Assembly (NCBI GenBank): GCA_002372315.1
Contig: DFFU01000016.1
Location: forward strand, 1 to 38,635
Reading direction: 5' to 3'
DNA length: 38,635 nt
Source: Alphaproteobacteria bacterium UBA3768
Lineage (GTDB): Bacteria; Pseudomonadota; Alphaproteobacteria; CAAHEQ01; UBA3637
Shown: piece after piece, positions 14,347-23,435 of the stretch
How positions within the stretch are numbered: position 1 is the stretch's first letter
Layout: each line of letters starts with the position of its first letter
Made by a program: the position numbers and the translations under genes
Notes under the pieces: model-generated
Told to the model about the DNA's origin: nothing
The model's database searches: none
The model's input: only the letters and a program-made list of their open reading frames with translations

Positions 14347-17300
14347 TGAACCTCCATCAATGTTAAATTTTCTGTCCATAACAAATATGCTTTCACTATT
14401 TTATCAGGAAATATATTTTTTATCAAGTCCCTATATGCATTTAATTGGGCGCGATAATTATCGGGAACATTTTGGGGGACAATTTTATTCGTTTTATAAT
14501 CAATAATTAAAATGTCATTTTGACGAATAACCAAGCGATCAATTTGACCAGAAATTTTTTGCCCATTTAATGTGCCAATAATGGGAACTTCGGCCAAAGA
14601 ATTTTCCCCAAATAAATCTATTATTTCTGGTTTTAACATTAAATCCAATAATGAATATGGAGGGGGCATTCCCTGTGGTGTTAACTCCTTTAATTTGATT
14701 AAGCGCTGGTCGGGTGAAAGACAGGGGAGATATTGTAATAACTTATGAATGAAGATTCCTTTTTCTAAGGTTTTTGTCAATACAACATCATTATTTTTTT
14801 CTTTTTCAAATACCACTAATTTGGATGGGGATAGGGGGGCTTGTTCACTTTCCATACGAGGAATAACTTGAGTCCAATCTTGTTTTTCATCAAAGTCATT
14901 AGGGTAACTTTTAAATTTTTTGGCTACAACCAGATTTTTTTGTCCTGATTTAAAATAAAATTTTTCTTTAATTTCATTTAAATTCAGTGATGATAAAATC
15001 AAATCATACCAATTATCCTTTGGGGCGGCTCGCTTGTTATTATAGCCCATGATGTACAGTTGGTCCGAAGCGCGTGTCAGTGCTACATAAAGCAAGCGCT
15101 TACGTTCTTGTTCATCTTTTTTATGTAAAATATCCAAAATATCATTCACTTGCACAGGGGCTTTCTTTTTATCCAATACCCAAAGAGGGAGATCGTTTTC
15201 TGTCCAAATTAAGTTTTCACGTGTTGAAAAAGGTTTTGACGCAGAACGGGTATCTGGTAAAAAGACAATATTTCCCTGTAATCCTTTAGAACCATGTACA
15301 GTCATGATACGTACGGCATCCATATTTTTTTGATCCATATCACGTTTAATGATAATTTCTTGACGGTTCATCCATGACAAAAAACTTTGTAAGGAGGAAG
15401 GGTGGGTACTTTCAAATTGCAAACAAATATCCAAAAATGCATCCAGAGCCTCATTCACTTCGTTTCCTAAACGGGCTATAAAATCACGGCGTCCTCCAAA
15501 TTCGTCCAGAACTGTTTCAAAAAACTCAAATGGTGGTACTGAATCGGCTAATTTCATGATCTGCTTCAATTTATCGGATGATTGAGGGTAGTGTTTTTTC
15601 ATTTGTTCCCAAACGCTTTTTTCACCTCGATTATGGCAAATTTTAAATAAATCGTTTTCCGTTAAATCAATCAGGGGAGATTTGGCCAAACAAGCCGTAT
15701 TCAAATCGTCATCAGGTAATAATACAAATCTGGTGAGGGCTAATAAATCTTGGATTGCAATATGCTCTGTCAAAGCCAATCTATCCACACCAGCCACGGG
15801 TACATTGTATTCCTTTAAGGCACGTACGAGCTCTCCCATCAACTGTCCACGTTTTTGCAAAAGGATGAGGAAATCTCCCGCTTGAACGGGGCGGCCTTTG
15901 GAAGATAAAATTTCCTTTTCTGTAATCATTTGATGAATTTTCTGCGCAATTTTTTGGCTCATTCTAACCATAGCAGAAGTTGTTTGAATACGTTGAATTT
16001 GCCAAGTATCAATGTTTGATTTTTCGGGAGGATTTTCAAGTGGCCATATTTCAACATATCCTGCATCCCCTGTGCGTTTACCCAAGTGGATGAAATCTTC
16101 ATCAGGACGGATAACCCCATTGGATGCTTGTGGATTTTTTAATACTTTATTGACTAAATCCAAAATAGGGGTTGTAGATCGGAATGAAAAATTAAAAGGA
16201 ATTGTTTTAAACTCATTTTTAGATTCTGTAATCTTTTGTGCAAAAAACTGGTGTCGTCGTTCAAACTCATCTGGGCGTGCCCCCTGAAAAGAATAAATCG
16301 ATTGCTTTTTATCACCCACAACAAATAAGGTGCGTATTTTTTCGTTTCGTGTTTCTCCAGAAAAGAAATCATCACAAATTTTTTCAATGATTTGCCACTG
16401 TTTTGGGTTTGTGTCTTGGGCTTCATCTACCAAAATGTGATCAATTCCTCCGTCCAATTTGTATAGTACCCAAGGTGTCATATTTGAAATGTTGAGCAAT
16501 TCAACGGTCTTATCAATCAAATCATCGTAATCCAATGCAGATTGTTCTGATTTATGGTTTTGATAGATTTCTAAAATTCTATATAATAAGTGTAATAAGC
16601 GTTTATTTTGCTCTATCAGATGAAGCGCTTTTAATTTTTCTTGTGTTTGAAATACACATTGAGCTTGAACGTTTTCTTGGAATCTGTTGGCAATTTGCCC
16701 ATCTGTTTTTTTGATATATTTTTCCACTAAGGCAGGATATTCATCTAAATCAAAATTTTCTTGGATGATTTGGTTTTCATTAGAAAACTTTTCAATATGA
16801 AAATATTTTTTCAATTGTTGAATAATGCCATTTAACTCATTGAATTGATTTGTAAGATTATACAAACTAGAACGATCTTTTAAACAATTGTTAAGCGTTT
16901 TTAGCAAATCATCTTTATTCATCAATTGGGCCAATGCCGATATATCTGATGAAAATTGTGAATCATTTAAAACAGTATTGAGTGCAGATTGTAGCATTTG
17001 ATTTGCATTTAAATCTTCCAAAACTGTAAAGTTTGGGGGGACATCTGCTTCCAAAGGAAAACGATGTAATATGCTAGTGCAAAAACTATGAATTGTCATC
17101 ATTTTAAGTCCCCCGGGGACTTCCAAAACTTTCGCAAACAATCCGCGGGCACGTTTGATGATATTTTCATCTGGTTCTTCTTGTAAAAGAGTTGCAATTT
17201 TATTCTTTAAATCATCTGGATTCATGATGGCCCATTGGCGCAAAATATCCATTAGCCGATTGGACATTTCAGCCGCTGCAACCTTAGTAAAAGTTAAACA

Positions 17301-17450
17301 CAGGATTTTTTCTGGTGCGCCATACATCAGCATCAAATTCAAAACGCGATCCGTTAAGACCTTCGTTTTGCCAGAACCTGCTGAAGCTGCTACCCAAGCT
17401 GATAAAGTGGGATCGCTGGCTAAAAGTTGCTCTTTATTGATTTCAACCAT
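14343..17450 (-). CDS. addA: ATP-dependent helicase/nuclease AddA
   Basis: With AddB this forms the RecBCD-like enzyme that resects double-strand breaks for RecA loading. The ~1035-aa protein has UvrD-type helicase motifs: Walker A ASAGSGKT near residues 22-29, VDEAQDTNPKQW, VVGDKKQSIYSFQGA, MTVHGSKGLQGNIV and YVALTRASDQL. The C-terminal nuclease has GQIDRLV followed by IIDYKTNK. Two adjacent ATGs (17453, 17450) follow AAGGAG; the second gives better spacing (6 nt). It overlaps the addB end by 8 nt and shares ATGA with the next gene. Confidence 0.95.
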   Translation of the reverse strand: MVEINKEQLLASDPTLSAWVAASAGSGKTKVLTDRVLNLMLMYGAPEKILCLTFTKVAAAEMSNRLMDILRQWAIMNPDDLKNKIATLLQEEPDENIIKRARGLFAKVLEVPGGLKMMTIHSFCTSILHRFPLEADVPPNFTVLEDLNANQMLQSALNTVLNDSQFSSDISALAQLMNKDDLLKTLNNCLKDRSSLYNLTNQFNELNGIIQQLKKYFHIEKFSNENQIIQENFDLDEYPALVEKYIKKTDGQIANRFQENVQAQCVFQTQEKLKALHLIEQNKRLLHLLYRILEIYQNHKSEQSALDYDDLIDKTVELLNISNMTPWVLYKLDGGIDHILVDEAQDTNPKQWQIIEKICDDFFSGETRNEKIRTLFVVGDKKQSIYSFQGARPDEFERRHQFFAQKITESKNEFKTIPFNFSFRSTTPILDLVNKVLKNPQASNGVIRPDEDFIHLGKRTGDAGYVEIWPLENPPEKSNIDTWQIQRIQTTSAMVRMSQKIAQKIHQMITEKEILSSKGRPVQAGDFLILLQKRGQLMGELVRALKEYNVPVAGVDRLALTEHIAIQDLLALTRFVLLPDDDLNTACLAKSPLIDLTENDLFKICHNRGEKSVWEQMKKHYPQSSDKLKQIMKLADSVPPFEFFETVLDEFGGRRDFIARLGNEVNEALDAFLDICLQFESTHPSSLQSFLSWMNRQEIIIKRDMDQKNMDAVRIMTVHGSKGLQGNIVFLPDTRSASKPFSTRENLIWTENDLPLWVLDKKKAPVQVNDILDILHKKDEQERKRLLYVALTRASDQLYIMGYNNKRAAPKDNWYDLILSSLNLNEIKEKFYFKSGQKNLVVAKKFKSYPNDFDEKQDWTQVIPRMESEQAPLSPSKLVVFEKEKNNDVVLTKTLEKGIFIHKLLQYLPCLSPDQRLIKLKELTPQGMPPPYSLLDLMLKPEIIDLFGENSLAEVPIIGTLNGQKISGQIDRLVIRQNDILIIDYKTNKIVPQNVPDNYRAQLNAYRDLIKNIFPDKIVKAYLLWTENLTLMEVQ

Positions 17451-20208
17451 CATTTTCTCCTTCATCGGCATGGGCCCATTCTTTTTTGCGCGATAAATGG
17501 GCATAGTCATCATAAGTAGAGGTAAAATCAGCCACAGGTTCTACCTCATAGGGGGTCTTTGCATCGGCGTAGGTTATCAGTAATTTTTTAAGACCTTGTT
17601 GTGTTTTTTCAATAACAATGTTTAGATCTTCTTTCTGACTTTGTACAAAACTATTGCGTTTCGCGTGACGCCCCATATGCCAATATTCAATATCGTCAAT
17701 TTTTTGAATTTGAATATTTTTAAATCCTCCCTGCAGTAATATCCATGCTTCTAATGTTAATTGGGGAGCTAAACCAGATACCACTTTGGAAAAGCTGGGA
17801 GGAGTACCTGTTTTGTAATCAATTACCGTGGCCGATTGATGTGGTGTTACATCCACCCGATCCATTCGGGCTGTTAAGGTAAAATCATCATCTTTGAGTT
17901 TAAAAGAAACTTGCCCAGTTATTTCCAAAAATGTTTTATGTTTTTGTTGTGATAATTTTTCTTGTTGGTTTTTGAAAAAGGGCCAAACATTGCTTTTAAA
18001 TATGCTTTCATAAAATAGGCAATCTGATGGGCTTAAACTTGTTTTTTTTAAATTTTCCCGCATTACAAGAAAGGCTTTTTGATCATCCAAAAGATGATTC
18101 ATTTGCGACAATGTATCGTGTACTGCTTGCCCATACAGGCTTGCTTTTGCGGGATTATCCCAATCATCCAGAGGATAAAGAGATAAAATGTATTTTGCAT
18201 AAATAGCGTAAGGATTTTTTTTCAATAGTTCTACATTGGTAACAGATAATTTTTTGGGGCGCACTTCGGCATTGGGACAGGGTGCAGGGCGCACAATATT
18301 TTGTTCCTTTTCTGGGTGATCCACTAGTTCGGCCAAATGTGCCCGAAAAGTAGGAATCTCCAACCCATTTACTTGTGCTACCATTTGTAATCTTTGGATA
18401 AAACGCGAAGCTACTGTGGGGGTACCATTAGATTTTATGCATCGGCTTAGAATCACTTCCTTGGAAGAGGCTAAATGCATAAAATCATGTGCCAAATTAG
18501 TAATGTGTGCCTCAGCATCTGGCAGATGCAATTGTTCACGCATTGGACGATTCAGCCATGGCCCTGCATCAAGTAATTGTGGAAAAATTTGTTCATTTAA
18601 TCCACCAATAATACAAAGATCTGTATGGGTAAAACGTGCTTCAATAGGACCCAAAATTTTAATTCTTTGGTGATAACCATAGCTTTGATGCGCGCTTTGA
18701 AAGCCTATCATTTGCGAAAATAAAGTTGGATATTCTCGTGTGCTGATTTTTCCCAATAAATCACACTGATCTATTATTTGGGAAAGTGCTGATTTTAATT
18801 GACGCCCTGTTGGTGTATTCCACAAAACATCTGATCCAGATTGCGTATCTGTTGTAGCCCAGGTTTCAGCCAATAGAATATGTTTTTGAAAAAGAATTTT
18901 GGCTTCAACTAAGGTATCATTTTGAAAAAATTGAAAAAAAGAATAACCATCTTCTTTGGGGACGTAATTTAGCGATTGATGTTTTTGACGAGCTAACTTT
19001 TCGGCATTTTTAATGTTAATGCGTACCTGTGTGGGATTTTGACCATCGGCAAATAAAGGATTTTTATACAAAGCTAATTGCTGAACAGGGTTTTTAAAAT
19101 CTTCTGCCAATGCTAAAATTTGCAGCAAAAAGGCCCCTGTTGATGTATGTTTAAAGGGGATGCCAGCCGAATCGTCTAAATGAATTTGCCAACGTTTCAT
19201 TTGGCTGATTACACGACGGGCTAAATTTCTGTCTGTTGTAACAAGACAGGCTGTCTTATCAGTATCTTCCAAGGCTTGCCTTAAATAAAGTGCAATTGTT
19301 AATGCCTCTTGTTCGGCGGTTTCACTGAGTATATACTTTAAATTCTTTAAGGAATCTTCATTTAAATTACTAGACTGCCATATATTTGATCGAAATGCTT
19401 GTTCAACCAATTCTTCTTTGGGATTAGGTTGGGATTGAAAAATAATTTGATTGGGATGAATTTTTAAATCCTTAATGGTTTTGTATATCAAGTATTGAGT
19501 ATGATGCTTCTCAGGGATAGTATCGGACTTTATAAATATTTCATCAACTCCATCTAAAAAAATATCTCCTGTTTTTTGGACTGCTTGCATCAGAGCTTTT
19601 ACGCCAGGCAAATCAGATGTTAATCCCGCCATAACCATATAGTTATTTTGTTGTTGTATTCTTTGGGCAATAATGGTTAAAACACGCTGTAATCTGTCTT
19701 GTTTATCGATGACGCCATGTTCCTCTAAAATTTTAGGCCATTGAGTTGAAATGATATCCAAAAAAGTAATTGTTTCTTGCCAATGCTGGGCGAAATTAGC
19801 GCTGGGTACCAAATCGGCTAGGTTTTCAAAACGAACATTGTATTGATAGGATAGGTCTAATAGTTCGGCAAGACTCAAAGCCACTTGAAAGGCCTTAGGC
19901 GTTTCTTTTAAATTAGGTTTTGCTTGACACAATTTTGTTAATAAGAAAAGACGTTCCCAATCGGAAATAGCAGGTGGTAAATCTACCGATAAATCATCCA
20001 TATCATACAGAGCCACCATTTGTGGTAAAAGGGTAGACTTATTTGGACTTTTTTTAAAAAAACTTTCTTTGAGTGTTTGACAAGCACGACGTGTGGGTAA
20101 AATGACTTTGACACGTGCTAAATCAAAAGGATTTGCTTGAAACTTATCCAATAAATGTTCGGCTAAAATATCCGCTAAAGATCCAACAAAATCAATGGCA
20201 TAAATCAA
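17443..20208 (-). CDS. addB: Double-strand break repair protein AddB, alphaproteobacterial type
   Basis: The 921-aa partner of AddA. The N-terminus has VILPTRRACQTLKESF instead of a Walker A motif, typical of alphaproteobacterial AddB, so it is probably not an ATPase. The conserved LSVTNVELLKKNPYAIYAKY introduces the C-terminal nuclease, with RMDRVDV and VIDYKTGTPPS. I see no C-terminal cluster of four cysteines like the Fe-S site of Bacillus AddB. The start is TTG at 20208, sharing TTGA with the upstream stop and preceded by AAGGA at 7 nt. Confidence 0.93.
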   Translation of the reverse strand: MIYAIDFVGSLADILAEHLLDKFQANPFDLARVKVILPTRRACQTLKESFFKKSPNKSTLLPQMVALYDMDDLSVDLPPAISDWERLFLLTKLCQAKPNLKETPKAFQVALSLAELLDLSYQYNVRFENLADLVPSANFAQHWQETITFLDIISTQWPKILEEHGVIDKQDRLQRVLTIIAQRIQQQNNYMVMAGLTSDLPGVKALMQAVQKTGDIFLDGVDEIFIKSDTIPEKHHTQYLIYKTIKDLKIHPNQIIFQSQPNPKEELVEQAFRSNIWQSSNLNEDSLKNLKYILSETAEQEALTIALYLRQALEDTDKTACLVTTDRNLARRVISQMKRWQIHLDDSAGIPFKHTSTGAFLLQILALAEDFKNPVQQLALYKNPLFADGQNPTQVRINIKNAEKLARQKHQSLNYVPKEDGYSFFQFFQNDTLVEAKILFQKHILLAETWATTDTQSGSDVLWNTPTGRQLKSALSQIIDQCDLLGKISTREYPTLFSQMIGFQSAHQSYGYHQRIKILGPIEARFTHTDLCIIGGLNEQIFPQLLDAGPWLNRPMREQLHLPDAEAHITNLAHDFMHLASSKEVILSRCIKSNGTPTVASRFIQRLQMVAQVNGLEIPTFRAHLAELVDHPEKEQNIVRPAPCPNAEVRPKKLSVTNVELLKKNPYAIYAKYILSLYPLDDWDNPAKASLYGQAVHDTLSQMNHLLDDQKAFLVMRENLKKTSLSPSDCLFYESIFKSNVWPFFKNQQEKLSQQKHKTFLEITGQVSFKLKDDDFTLTARMDRVDVTPHQSATVIDYKTGTPPSFSKVVSGLAPQLTLEAWILLQGGFKNIQIQKIDDIEYWHMGRHAKRNSFVQSQKEDLNIVIEKTQQGLKKLLITYADAKTPYEVEPVADFTSTYDDYAHLSRKKEWAHADEGENDG

Positions 20209-21905
20209 ACTTTTTTCCTTTTAAAATAACGGGTCGTATCTTCCACTGCTTTGGGAGTGCCTACATGGAACCATTTACCATCAAAAATCAAGCATCCCAA
20301 GCGCCCAGCTTTTTCAGCTTTATCATAAAGTTCCACCAAAGAATATTTTTCTAAAGGATGACCTTTGAAGATATCAGGGTGTAATACTTGAACCCCCATA
20401 AAACAATAGGGCGCTTTTTTTTGAGGGGGATGACGTCGTATAGGTTTGCCTTTTTGAATAAAATAATCACCTTTTGGAACATCTCCTTTAGCTTTACGTG
20501 TGGGAACTAAAGCCAATAAAATATCCATTTCTAATGGATTCCAAGCGCGTTCCATTTGTTTCATCAATGTTTCTTTTTTATCCAACCATAATGCATCGGC
20601 ATTGATGACAAAAAATCCCTCTGAACCTGTTGTTGTTAGAAGTGGTAAGGCTTTTTGAACGCCACCACCTGTTTCCAAAGCCTGTTTTTCATCAGAAAAA
20701 TGAATTTTTCGGCCCAATAAAGCTTGATGAATCATCTTGCCACAATAACAAGTATTGACAACAATATTTGTCATATGTCGAGTATTATACAAAACATAGT
20801 TGATTAAACTTTTTCCATTCACTTGAACCAAAGGTTTAGGTTGATGATCCGTTAAACTTTGCATACGTACACCACGACCAGCTGCCAGCACCATAGCTGT
20901 TGTCAGATAATAAAAGGGTTTGATGATTAAAGGTTGATGGCGTAAGATGGGATCAATATATTTGTCCAACCATTTTTTATAGGGTTTTAAAGCACGAATT
21001 TCTAAATGTTTTTCCAACATTTTCCAAGAATCAGGAATAAACTTTAAATATTTTTCTTTTTTATCACGAATGGCCAAACGCGTAAAGATACCAATAACTT
21101 TTGTATGGCGTTGAACCGCCAAGATAGCCCCCAGAACATGGTTGGATTTTGTATCAAGTTCACCCAAACTATGCCAATAGTAGTCCCATAATTTTTGTGC
21201 AATTTCCTTTGGTAAAGGGTGCCGTTCGTCCTCTAATAAAGAAATAACATCATACAAAAAACCACCCCATCTGGCATCTTGAAAATCTAGAGCTGCCATT
21301 TTCCCATTTTGTTTTACCATTAAATTATCAGCATGATAGTCCAGTAAAACTAATGTTTTATCCATTTTTTGAATTTTTTTGTTTAATTTAAGCCAAATTT
21401 TTTTAAACTGCTGAATGGCTTTTATGGGTAATCTTTTACCTGTCAAAGCAGGAATATACCAGTCGGTCAATAGGTTTTCTTCAAAGGTCAGATAGCCATC
21501 TGTATATACGGGGACAAAATCCGGTTTTTGACGTATGCTTTGGCGCATCTTTAATAAAAGATCTAGTGCTTTTTGATAAGCACAAAATGTGAGAGCATCA
21601 TCATTTTGGTTGTAAATGTCGGCCAAACTCTTTTGCCCTAAATCTTCCATTAAAATCAAACCGTCTGTAATGTTGGATTGATATATATGGGGAACCTCAA
21701 TTTTATTTTTTCCCAATACTTTATCCATTTTATAGAACAAATCAGGTCTTTCACTTGCAGGGGAATCCATTAAAATATAGGATTTTTTACCAGATAAAAC
21801 ACGTGCGTAACGGCGACCAGATGCATCATGTGGCAGCCATTTGAGTCGTGGACGAATAACTTTGGCTTTTTTTAAAAAATTGGAAATTTCACGCTGTCTA
21901 GACAT
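20205..21905 (-). CDS. AmgK-MurU fusion: amino-sugar anomeric kinase plus nucleotidyltransferase
   Basis: A 566-aa two-domain protein. Residues 1-~325 are an aminoglycoside-phosphotransferase-like kinase of AmgK type (catalytic LDYHADN at 188-194, metal-binding LDFQDARWG at 206-214). Residues ~333-566 are a sugar-1-phosphate nucleotidyltransferase of MurU type (VLAAGRGVRM at 339-348, PKPLV at 356-360). In relatives AmgK phosphorylates MurNAc at C1 and MurU makes UDP-MurNAc, bypassing de novo synthesis during peptidoglycan recycling. The two genes are usually separate neighbours between tsaE and addB; here they are one frame. Activity is inferred from homology. Confidence 0.85.
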   Translation of the reverse strand: MSRQREISNFLKKAKVIRPRLKWLPHDASGRRYARVLSGKKSYILMDSPASERPDLFYKMDKVLGKNKIEVPHIYQSNITDGLILMEDLGQKSLADIYNQNDDALTFCAYQKALDLLLKMRQSIRQKPDFVPVYTDGYLTFEENLLTDWYIPALTGKRLPIKAIQQFKKIWLKLNKKIQKMDKTLVLLDYHADNLMVKQNGKMAALDFQDARWGGFLYDVISLLEDERHPLPKEIAQKLWDYYWHSLGELDTKSNHVLGAILAVQRHTKVIGIFTRLAIRDKKEKYLKFIPDSWKMLEKHLEIRALKPYKKWLDKYIDPILRHQPLIIKPFYYLTTAMVLAAGRGVRMQSLTDHQPKPLVQVNGKSLINYVLYNTRHMTNIVVNTCYCGKMIHQALLGRKIHFSDEKQALETGGGVQKALPLLTTTGSEGFFVINADALWLDKKETLMKQMERAWNPLEMDILLALVPTRKAKGDVPKGDYFIQKGKPIRRHPPQKKAPYCFMGVQVLHPDIFKGHPLEKYSLVELYDKAEKAGRLGCLIFDGKWFHVGTPKAVEDTTRYFKRKKV

Positions 21906-21907
21906 TT

Positions 21908-22318
21908 TTAATCCTTTATCTCAATTTGACGCCCGTTGGGGGTATTTTCAAAAACAATATGGATAGTATTTGGGGGCAAAAGTGAGCCTATTTTTTCAGG
22001 CCACTCCATAAAACAGATACCATCGGAAAAAGCATCTTCTATTCCGATCTCAAAGGCTTCTTCTGGGCTCTTAAGGCGATAAAAATCAAAATGATAAATA
22101 GTACCTTTTATGGTATCATAGGTTTGTAACAATGTAAAAGTGGGACTAGGCACTTCCACGTTTTTATCGGATAGAGCTTGAATCACGGCGCGTACAAAAA
22201 CGGTTTTCCCCATTCCCAAGGTACCATCCAAAGCCACCAATTCGTGTCCTTTTAAATGTTGGGCAAATGCCTTGGCGCATTGAATGGTATCATCTTCACA
22301 AGTTGTCAGATATTTCAT
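21908..22318 (-). CDS. tsaE: tRNA threonylcarbamoyladenosine biosynthesis ATPase TsaE
   Basis: A 136-aa P-loop protein needed with TsaB and TsaD to place t6A on tRNAs reading ANN codons. Walker A GTLGMGKT is at 32-39, then SPTFTLLQTY, HFDFYRL and GICFMEWPEKI, all typical of TsaE. It overlaps secB by 4 nt (ATGA) and the kinase-transferase gene follows after 2 nt, so it is translated within the operon. Confidence 0.95.
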   Translation of the reverse strand: MKYLTTCEDDTIQCAKAFAQHLKGHELVALDGTLGMGKTVFVRAVIQALSDKNVEVPSPTFTLLQTYDTIKGTIYHFDFYRLKSPEEAFEIGIEDAFSDGICFMEWPEKIGSLLPPNTIHIVFENTPNGRQIEIKD

Positions 22319-22782
22319 TTATTTTCTGGTTGAGTTGCTTGGGCTTTTTTTTGTTGATATAATCCCATAAAATCAATGGGATTGATTTGCAAAGCAGGCA
22401 GGCCTGCCTGTTGAATCATGTTGCCAACAATTTGACGAGCATAAGGGAAAATCATGTGGGGGACTTCCACCATCAAAGCGACTTCACGCATTTCATCGCC
22501 CACATCAAGTGTCACCAAAGCTCCATAGGTTAATTCACATAAAAATAGAGCTTTATTTGTTTCTTTATTATCGGCTTTGATGCGGATGGTTAAATCCACC
22601 ATATACGTTTTTTCATTGTTTGTTTTGTTAGCATGTAAATCCACATTGATGTTGATGGCTGGTGCTGATTTTATTTGCAATAATGAAAGGGGCATTTCGG
22701 GTGCTTCAAAGGACAAATCCTTTATATATTGCATGTTGATTTGAATTTGGTTATTGGGAGTATTTTCAGTTTTTTCTGTCAT
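22315..22782 (-). CDS. secB: Protein-export chaperone SecB
   Basis: A 155-aa tetrameric chaperone that holds preproteins unfolded for SecA. Recognisable segments are INMQYIKDLSFEAP, MVDLTIRIKAD, LCELTYGALVTL and the conserved C-terminal VPHMIFPYARQIV and LPALQINPIDF. It is the first gene of the long minus-strand operon, divergent from the Tim44-like gene. A short inverted repeat lies in the divergent space. Confidence 0.96.
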   Translation of the reverse strand: MTEKTENTPNNQIQINMQYIKDLSFEAPEMPLSLLQIKSAPAININVDLHANKTNNEKTYMVDLTIRIKADNKETNKALFLCELTYGALVTLDVGDEMREVALMVEVPHMIFPYARQIVGNMIQQAGLPALQINPIDFMGLYQQKKAQATQPENK

Positions 22783-22796
22783 TTTAAAAATTCCTC

Positions 22797-22831
22797 TTGA
22801 AAAAAAGTTAAAATAAGCGTCTAATACGCTT
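22797..22831 (+). promoter_or_regulatory. Promoter of the Tim44-like gene overlapped by an inverted repeat
   Basis: TTGAAA (22797-22802) and TCTAAT (22820-22825) are 17 bp apart. AAGCGT (22815-22820) and ACGCTT (22826-22831), 5 bp apart, form an inverted repeat covering the -10 box; this could be an operator for the divergent pair. Confidence 0.5.
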
Positions 22832-22880
22832 GGTTAAATCATACGAAATCTTGAACAAAAAGTAAAGGAAAAAAACAAAG

Positions 22881-23435
22881 ATGCTAGAAAATATTTTACT
22901 GTGGTTTATACTGGGATATATAGGTTGGCGGTTGCTCAATTTAATTTGTCCTATTCGTGCCAAAGTGATTGTGCGTATGAATCCAATGGATGATGCCTTT
23001 GCTTTGTCAGACAGTATGGTATCAGCAAAGGAGTTGCCTAAAGTAGGTTTGGAGGCTTTATTTAAAGCCCGTTTTGTGCAAATTACAACAGCTTATGCTG
23101 CTGGACAAATTAAATCAGTGCGTTCATTTATGACAGATACTGTCTATCAAGCTTTTGATCAGTCTATTCAAAAACGTCTGGAAAAAGGGCATTATATTGA
23201 TTATAAGTTAGTGGATTTTAAACGTGCACATGTGGCTGATGAAATGTCCCAAAATGTCTATTGGGTTGATTTTGAAACAGAGCAAGTGAACCTGTTAAAA
23301 GATAAAGAAAATCAAGTTTTAGAAGGGGATCCTATGCATCTTTCTTTGGTCAAGGAACGTTGGCAATTTCAATGGGATGAAAAGTTGGGTTGGGTGTTGT
23401 CTGCAGTACAAAATGTGGAGGCACATGCGGCTTAA
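22881..23435 (+). CDS. Tim44/TimA-like membrane-associated protein
   Basis: A 184-aa protein with an N-terminal hydrophobic helix (ENILLWFILGYIGWRLLNLI) and a Tim44-like domain (residues ~55-180; FVQITTAYAAGQIKSVRSFM, DYKLVDFKRAHV, VKERWQFQW). The family is related to the mitochondrial import motor subunit Tim44; in alphaproteobacteria its role is not settled. The gene order Tim44-like, mltA, smr opposite secB is conserved in alphaproteobacteria, which supports the call. The mltA start lies inside its last 11 nt. Confidence 0.85.
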   Translation: MLENILLWFILGYIGWRLLNLICPIRAKVIVRMNPMDDAFALSDSMVSAKELPKVGLEALFKARFVQITTAYAAGQIKSVRSFMTDTVYQAFDQSIQKRLEKGHYIDYKLVDFKRAHVADEMSQNVYWVDFETEQVNLLKDKENQVLEGDPMHLSLVKERWQFQWDEKLGWVLSAVQNVEAHAA

